Below, piece by piece: positions 59,736 through 64,000 of a DNA stretch of 64,000 bases. The DNA comes from a virus. The stretch spans positions 39,027 to 103,026 of IMG/VR virus record IMGVR_UViG_3300033150_001736. The stretch is one strand, 5' to 3'. Position 1 is the first letter of the stretch. Each line of letters begins with the position of its first letter. Under the pieces are notes generated by a model. That model was not told the origin of the DNA and did not search any database. It was given only the letters and a program-made list of their open reading frames with translations. The position numbers and the translations under genes are program-made.

Positions 59736-59844
59736 TGATTTTGCTCTCCGCTGGGCAATCAAAAATGGTCACACGGAAGTGGTGGAAATCTTACAACAAG
59801 CTGAATCGGAAAGGAGAAAAAAATGTCAAAAGAATCAATGTTGA
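59715..59844 (+). pseudogene. Out-of-frame last unit and cap of ankyrin gene 4
   Basis: Intact codons for one unit (DFALRWAIKNGHTEVVEIL) and the cap QQAESERRKK continue past the insertion and overlap the start of gene 5. No start codon. Removing one G from 59712-59714 would restore a standard gene of about 218 residues. A G-run slip during replication, sequencing error or recoding could explain it. Confidence 0.6.
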
Positions 59845-60359
59845 TAAATGCGGCACGTGTGGGTCATACTGAAAAAGTGAGAAATTTGATTGATGCAGGC
59901 GCAGATATACACGCTGATGATGATTATGCTCTCCGATGGGTGGCTGGGGAAGGTTATGTGAACGTAGTGAAAATCCTCCTCGATGCAGGTGCGGATGTAC
60001 ATGCTATAGATGATTGTGCCCTCCGTTGTGCGGCTGAAGAAGGCCATACGGATATAGTAAAAATCTTGATAGATGCAGGTGCGGATGTACATGCTATAGA
60101 TGATTGTGCCCTCCGGTGGGCGGCAAGAAATGGTCATGTGGATGTAGTGAAACTCCTACTCGATGCTGGAGCGAATATACACGCTGATGATGATTATGCA
60201 CTATATTGGGCCGCTTGCAAAGGTCATGTAGAAATAGTGAAAGTCCTGATAAATGCTGGTGCAGATGTACATACTAATAATGATGAGGCTCTCCGGTGGG
60301 CAATCAAAAATGGGCACAAGGAAGTAGTAAAAATCTTACAGCAAGCTGGAAAAGAATAA
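59823..60359 (+). CDS. Ankyrin-repeat protein 5
   Basis: This gene encodes 178 aa: N-cap MSKESMLINAARVGHTEKVR, five units, cap QQAGKE. Two units are identical over 44 bases at 59982 and 60072, exactly 90 bp apart (VHAIDDCALR), a clear recent duplication. First gene with the MSKES start used by the following copies. Confidence 0.9.
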   Translation: MSKESMLINAARVGHTEKVRNLIDAGADIHADDDYALRWVAGEGYVNVVKILLDAGADVHAIDDCALRCAAEEGHTDIVKILIDAGADVHAIDDCALRWAARNGHVDVVKLLLDAGANIHADDDYALYWAACKGHVEIVKVLINAGADVHTNNDEALRWAIKNGHKEVVKILQQAGKE

Positions 60360-60387
60360 TCAATAGTCAGGAAGGAAAGAAGAAAAA

Positions 60388-60834
60388 ATGTCAAAAGAAT
60401 CAATGTTGATAAGCGCGGCACGTGAGGGGTGTACTGAAGAGGTAAGGAGCCTGCTCGATGCAGGAGTGTATATACATGCTGAAGATGATTGTGCTCTCCG
60501 CTGTGCGGCTGAAGAAGGTCACACAGAAGTAGTAAAAATCTTACTCGATGCAGGCGCAGATATACACGCTGATGATGATTATGCTCTCTGGTGGGCGGCT
60601 GGAAACGGTCACACAGAAGTAGTAAAAATCTTACTCGATGCAGGAGCTAATATACACGCTGATAATGATTGGGCTCTCCGTTGGGCGGCTAGAAGCGGGT
60701 ATACAGGAATAGTAAAAATCCTGATAGATGCTGGAGCAAATGTACATGCTGATAATGGCTATGCTCTCCGTTGGGCAATCAAAAATGGGCACAAGGAAGT
60801 GGTGGAAATCTTGCAACAAGCTGATAATCAATAG
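60388..60834 (+). CDS. Ankyrin-repeat protein 6
   Basis: This gene encodes 148 aa: N-cap MSKESMLISAAREGCTEEVR, four units, cap QQADNQ. A 35-base identity recurs at 60517 and 60607, again 90 bp apart. The leader CAGGAAGGAAAGAAG is shared with later genes. Confidence 0.9.
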   Translation: MSKESMLISAAREGCTEEVRSLLDAGVYIHAEDDCALRCAAEEGHTEVVKILLDAGADIHADDDYALWWAAGNGHTEVVKILLDAGANIHADNDWALRWAARSGYTGIVKILIDAGANVHADNGYALRWAIKNGHKEVVEILQQADNQ

Positions 60835-60858
60835 CCAGGAAGGAAAGGAGAGAGAAAA

Positions 60859-61395
60859 ATGTCAAAAGAATCAATGTTGATAAGTGCGGCATATGAGGGG
60901 TGCATTGAAGAGGTAAGGAGTCTGCTCGATGCTGGAGCGGATGTCCATGCTGAAGATGATTGGGCTCTCCAGTGGGCGGCTGGAGAAGGTCATGTGGAGA
61001 TAGTGAAAATCCTGCTAGATGCCGATGCAGATATCCATGCCAATAATGATCGTGCTCTCCATTGGGCGGTCGGAAATGGACATATAAATGTGGTAAAAAT
61101 CCTGCTAGATGCCGATGCAGATATCCATGCCGATGATGATTGTGCTCTCCGCTGGGCGGCTGAAAATGGTTATACGGAAGTGGTAAAGATTCTATTAGAT
61201 GCAGGTGCAGATGTTCATGCTAGAGATGATTACGCTCTTCGGTATGCGGCTATAAGGAGTCATGCAGAAGTAGTAAAAATCCTACTCGAAGCTGGAGCGA
61301 ATATACATGCCAATAATGATGAGGCTCTTCGCTGGGCAACCGAAAATGGCCACAAGGAAGTAGTAAAAATTCTACAACAAGCTGATAATCAATAG
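60859..61395 (+). CDS. Ankyrin-repeat protein 7
   Basis: This gene encodes 178 aa: five units and cap QQADNQ. Two adjacent units share LLDADADIHA instead of the array-wide LLDAGADIHA, from one identical stretch 90 bp apart (about 61010 and 61100). The Gly-to-Asp change therefore spread with a unit copy. Confidence 0.9.
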   Translation: MSKESMLISAAYEGCIEEVRSLLDAGADVHAEDDWALQWAAGEGHVEIVKILLDADADIHANNDRALHWAVGNGHINVVKILLDADADIHADDDCALRWAAENGYTEVVKILLDAGADVHARDDYALRYAAIRSHAEVVKILLEAGANIHANNDEALRWATENGHKEVVKILQQADNQ

Positions 61396-61416
61396 CCAGG
61401 AAGGAAAGAAGGAAAA

Positions 61417-62064
61417 ATGTCAAAAGAATCAATGTTGATAAGCGCGGCACATGAGGGGTGTACTGAAGAGGTAAAAAATCTGCTCGATGCGGGTGCGGAT
61501 ATCCATGCCGATAACGATTGTGCTCTTCGGTGGGCGGCTGGAGAAGGTCATGCGGAGGTAGTAAAAATCCTACTTGATGCCGGTGCAGATATACATGCTG
61601 ATGATGACCACGCTCTCCGTTGGGCAGCTAGAAACGGTCATGTGGACGTGGTAGAACTCCTGCTCGATACCGGGGCCAATACAGATGATTATGCTCTCTG
61701 GTGGGCGGCTGAAGAAGGTCGTGCGGATGTGATAAAAATCTTGCTCGATGCTGGGGCAGATATACATGTTGGTAATGATTGCGCTCTCCGGTGGGCGGCT
61801 GGAGAAGGTCATGTGGAGGTAGTAAAAATCCTACTTGATGCCGGTGCAGATATACATGCTAACAATGATGAGGCTCTCCAGTGGGCGGCTGAAAAGGGTC
61901 GCACGGATGTAGTGAAAATCCTGATAAATGCTGGAGCAGATATACACGCTTGTAATGATTACGCCCTCCGTTGGGCAACCGAAGGCGGTCACACGGAGGT
62001 GGTGGAAATTTTACAACAGGCTGGAAAGGAAAGGAGGAAAAAATGTCAAAAGAATCAATGCTGA
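61417..62064 (+). CDS. Ankyrin-repeat protein 8
   Basis: This gene encodes 215 aa: six units. The third unit is three residues short (GANTDDYALWW, near 61675) through an in-frame loss of nine bases. The C-terminus runs through the leader of gene 9 (GKERRKKCQKNQC), overlapping its start by 22 bases. Confidence 0.9.
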   Translation: MSKESMLISAAHEGCTEEVKNLLDAGADIHADNDCALRWAAGEGHAEVVKILLDAGADIHADDDHALRWAARNGHVDVVELLLDTGANTDDYALWWAAEEGRADVIKILLDAGADIHVGNDCALRWAAGEGHVEVVKILLDAGADIHANNDEALQWAAEKGRTDVVKILINAGADIHACNDYALRWATEGGHTEVVEILQQAGKERRKKCQKNQC

Positions 62065-62579
62065 TAAGCGCGGCGCGTGAGGGGCTTGCCGAAACAGTAA
62101 GAAGCCTGCTCGATGCCGGAGCGGATATACATATTGATAATGATTACGCTCTCCAGTGGGCGGCTATAAATGGTCATACGGAAGTGGTAAAAATTCTTCT
62201 CGATGCCGGAGCAAATATACACGCTTGTAATGATTACACCCTCCGCTGGACGGCTAGAGAAGGTCATATAGATGTAGTGAAAATCCTACTCGATGCAGGC
62301 GCAGATATACATGCCGGTAATGATTATGCTCTCCAGTGGGCGGCTGGAGAAGGTCATGCGGAGGTGGTAAAACTCCTACTTGATGTCGGTGCAAATATAC
62401 ACGCTGATGATGATTACGCTCTTTGTTTAGCGGCTAAAAATGGCCATGTGGATATAGTGAAAATCCTACTCAATGCTGGCGCGGATATACATGCTAAAGA
62501 TGATTCTGCTCTCCACTGGGCAATTGAAAACGATCACATGGATGTGGTAAAAATTCTACAACAAGCTGATAATCAATAG
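62043..62579 (+). CDS. Ankyrin-repeat protein 9
   Basis: This gene encodes 178 aa from ATG 62043 (AAAGGAGG upstream): N-cap MSKESMLISAAREGLAETVR, five units, cap QQADNQ. The fourth unit has the ALCLAAKNGH variant and the last the ALHWAIENDHM variant, both also in gene 3, which points to exchange between distant copies. Confidence 0.9.
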   Translation: MSKESMLISAAREGLAETVRSLLDAGADIHIDNDYALQWAAINGHTEVVKILLDAGANIHACNDYTLRWTAREGHIDVVKILLDAGADIHAGNDYALQWAAGEGHAEVVKLLLDVGANIHADDDYALCLAAKNGHVDIVKILLNAGADIHAKDDSALHWAIENDHMDVVKILQQADNQ

Positions 62580-62593
62580 CCAGGAAGGAAAAA

Positions 62594-63130
62594 ATGTCAA
62601 AAGAATCAATGCTGATAAGCGCGGCGCGTGAGGGGCTTGCCGAAACAGTAAAGAGCCTGCTGGATGCCGGAGCGGATATACATGCTGAAGATGATGAAGC
62701 ACTATACTGGGCCATTCGCAAAGGGTATATGGAAGTAATAAAAATCCTACTCGATGCTGGAGCGGATATACACGCTAGAGATAATTACGATTTCCGCTGG
62801 GCGGCAAGAAACGGTCATGTAGAAATAATAAAAGTTTTGCTTGAAGCCGGTGCGAATGTACACGCTTGTAATGATTTCGCTCTCCAGTGGGCGGCTGGAG
62901 AAGGTCATGCGGAGGTAGTAAAAATCCTACTCGATGCAGGTGCAGATATACATGCTGAAGATGACCATGCTCTTCGGTGGGCGGCTGGAAAGGGTCGCAC
63001 GGATGTAGTGAAACTCCTGCTCGATTCCGGGGCAGATGTACATACTAATAATGATGAAGCTCTTCGGTGGGCAATCAAAAATGGGCACAAGGAAGTAGTA
63101 AAAATTTTACAGCAAGCTGGAAAAGAATAA
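62594..63130 (+). CDS. Ankyrin-repeat protein 10
   Basis: This gene encodes 178 aa, N-cap as gene 9, five units, cap QQAGKE as gene 5. The second unit is the most irregular (DNYDFRWAARNGH). The short leader CAGGAAGGAAAAAATG has lost part of the usual spacer. Confidence 0.9.
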   Translation: MSKESMLISAAREGLAETVKSLLDAGADIHAEDDEALYWAIRKGYMEVIKILLDAGADIHARDNYDFRWAARNGHVEIIKVLLEAGANVHACNDFALQWAAGEGHAEVVKILLDAGADIHAEDDHALRWAAGKGRTDVVKLLLDSGADVHTNNDEALRWAIKNGHKEVVKILQQAGKE

Positions 63131-63158
63131 TCAATAGTCAGGAAGGAAAGAAGAAAAA

Positions 63159-63530
63159 ATGTCAAAAGAATCAATATTGATAAGCACAGCAATGGTAAGT
63201 GCGGCACGTGAGGGGTTTGCCGAGATAGTAAAAATTTTACTTGATGCTGGAGCTGATGTCCATATTGATGATGATTGTGCTCTTCATTGTGCGGCAGGAA
63301 ACGGACACGCAAATGTAGTAAAAATCTTGCTTGACGCGGGAGCAAACGTACACGCTCGTAATGATTATGCACTCCAATGGACGGCTAAAAATGGCCACGT
63401 GGATGTGGTAGAGATTTTAATCGAAGCTGGAGCGGATATACATGCCTGTAACGATCTTGCTCTCCGGTGGGCAATCGAAAGTGGCCACAAGGAAGTAGTA
63501 AAAATTCTACAACAAGCTGATAATCAATAA
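63159..63530 (+). CDS. Ankyrin-repeat protein 11, shortest copy
   Basis: This gene encodes 123 aa: three units only. The N-cap carries a five-residue insertion (ISTAMVSAAREG instead of ISAAREG). Cap QQADNQ. Shows that the array also loses units. Confidence 0.88.
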   Translation: MSKESILISTAMVSAAREGFAEIVKILLDAGADVHIDDDCALHCAAGNGHANVVKILLDAGANVHARNDYALQWTAKNGHVDVVEILIEAGADIHACNDLALRWAIESGHKEVVKILQQADNQ

Positions 63531-63554
63531 CCAGGAAGGAAAGGAGAGAGAAAA

Positions 63555-64000
63555 ATGACAAAAGAATCAATGCTGATAAATGCGGCACGTGAGGGGTGTA
63601 CTGAAGAGGTAAAAAATCTGCTCGATGCGGGTGCGGATATACATGTTTGTAATGATTATGCTCTTCAGTGGGCGGCTGGAGAAGGTCATACGGAGGTAGT
63701 AAAAATCCTACTTGATGCAGGTGCAGATATACATGCTAACAATGATGAGGCTCTCCAGTGGGCGGCCAGAAAAGGATATGTAGAAGTGGTGAAAATCTTG
63801 CTTGATGCTGGAGCGGATATCCATGCTGAAGATGATTATGCTCTCCGTTGTGCGGCAGGAAACGGTCATGCAGAGGTGGTAAAACTTTTGCTCGATGCTG
63901 GCGCGAATATCCATGCTGGAGATAATTTTGCTCTCCGTCATGCGGCTGGAGAAAATCATGCGGAAGTGGTAAAGCTCCTGCTCGATGCGGGGGCGGATGT
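63555..64000 (+). CDS. Ankyrin-repeat protein 12 (3' partial)
   Basis: Starts at ATG 63555 with the usual GGAGAG leader, N-cap MTKESMLINAAREGCTEEVK, at least four units, open to the last base of the window. The array continues downstream. Confidence 0.9.
   Translation, partial: MTKESMLINAAREGCTEEVKNLLDAGADIHVCNDYALQWAAGEGHTEVVKILLDAGADIHANNDEALQWAARKGYVEVVKILLDAGADIHAEDDYALRCAAGNGHAEVVKLLLDAGANIHAGDNFALRHAAGENHAEVVKLLLDAGAD

Larger units (their letters stand above)
56563..64000 (+). repeat. 90-bp (30-residue) ankyrin unit array across at least 12 genes
   Basis: The region is built from about 75 copies of a 90-bp unit encoding [ND]-[DN]-x-A-L-x-W-A-A-x-x-G-H-x-E-V-V-K-I-L-L-D-A-G-A-D-I-H-A-x. 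Units repeat without spacers inside genes, and genes repeat with short spacers. Neighbouring units are sometimes identical over 35-45 bases. G+C is higher than in the phage core. The array continues beyond the window. Confidence 0.95.

Noticed and set aside
56626-63959. Long open frames on the minus strand across the ankyrin region (for example 58037-58687)
   Set aside because: They recur with the same 90-bp period as mirror images of the plus-strand units, lack ribosome sites and have unnatural Cys/Ile/His-rich composition.
56563-64000. Regular 90-bp repeats resembling a CRISPR-like array
   Set aside because: The repeats are entirely coding, in frame, without non-repeated spacers, and translate to ankyrin units; no cas genes are present.
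56563-64000. Possibility that the window is a giant-virus or eukaryotic contig
   Set aside because: Sheath, tube, tape measure, baseplate, NusG, RecA and bacterial ribosome binding sites identify a tailed phage; the ankyrin genes also have bacterial promoter and ribosome signals.

Overview
The window is part of the genome of an A+T-rich tailed bacteriophage with a contractile tail (myovirus-type). Every convincing gene lies on the + strand. Genes are packed with 1-45 base overlaps (ATGA, TGATG) and usually carry AGGAGG-type ribosome binding sites. Long genes use all three stop codons, and preferred codons such as AGA, TTA and GAA match the three phage tRNAs (Arg-UCU, Leu-UAA, Glu-UUC). I cannot name the host; the endolysin and core factors are bacterial.

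Layout. 1-6366: neck and connector-side structural genes plus small accessory proteins. 6423-8894: a structured gap with an orphan RRXRR relic, the tail sheath, and a small ORF interrupted by a stop. 8918-21105: tube, overlapping tail-assembly chaperone frames, tape measure, baseplate hub, spike, gp25-like, J-like and distal tail proteins. 21118-25730: a tail fibre with a polyglycine C-terminus, an FN3 protein and a holin-like membrane protein. 25735-50021: a KH-domain protein, a FEN/uracil-DNA glycosylase fusion, an AdoMet decarboxylase, an Mre11/Rad50-type pair, dCMP deaminase, ThyX, MazG, a RuvC-like resolvase, a SNF2 helicase, primase, a DnaB-like helicase, a family A polymerase, RecA and a NusG. 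These supply precursors and carry out replication, recombination and transcription control.

50450-56216 looks acquired. It contains more G+C-rich, tightly coupled small ORFs, a mosaic D12 adenine methyltransferase, a frameshifted second Dam-like methyltransferase and an intact Eco57I-type adenine methyltransferase. Between them are phage-like genes for a DUF932 protein and an M15 endolysin.

56448-64000 (running off the end) is the most remarkable part. A terminator hairpin and a perfect TTGACA-N17-TATAAT promoter precede a tandem array of at least twelve paralogous ankyrin-repeat genes. They are built from a strict 30-residue (90 bp) unit, share an N-terminal cap, mostly share a C-terminal cap, and in the later part share the spacers. 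One cysteine-rich zinc-binding gene is embedded. Exact unit duplications 90 bp apart, a 27-residue unit and a one-base frameshift show that the array is changing by recombination and slippage. Variation is concentrated on the presumed binding face, so this may be a phage-borne repertoire of binding proteins.

Several small ORFs in the structural half carry in-frame stops or frameshifts and are reported as relics, with recoding kept as a less likely alternative.
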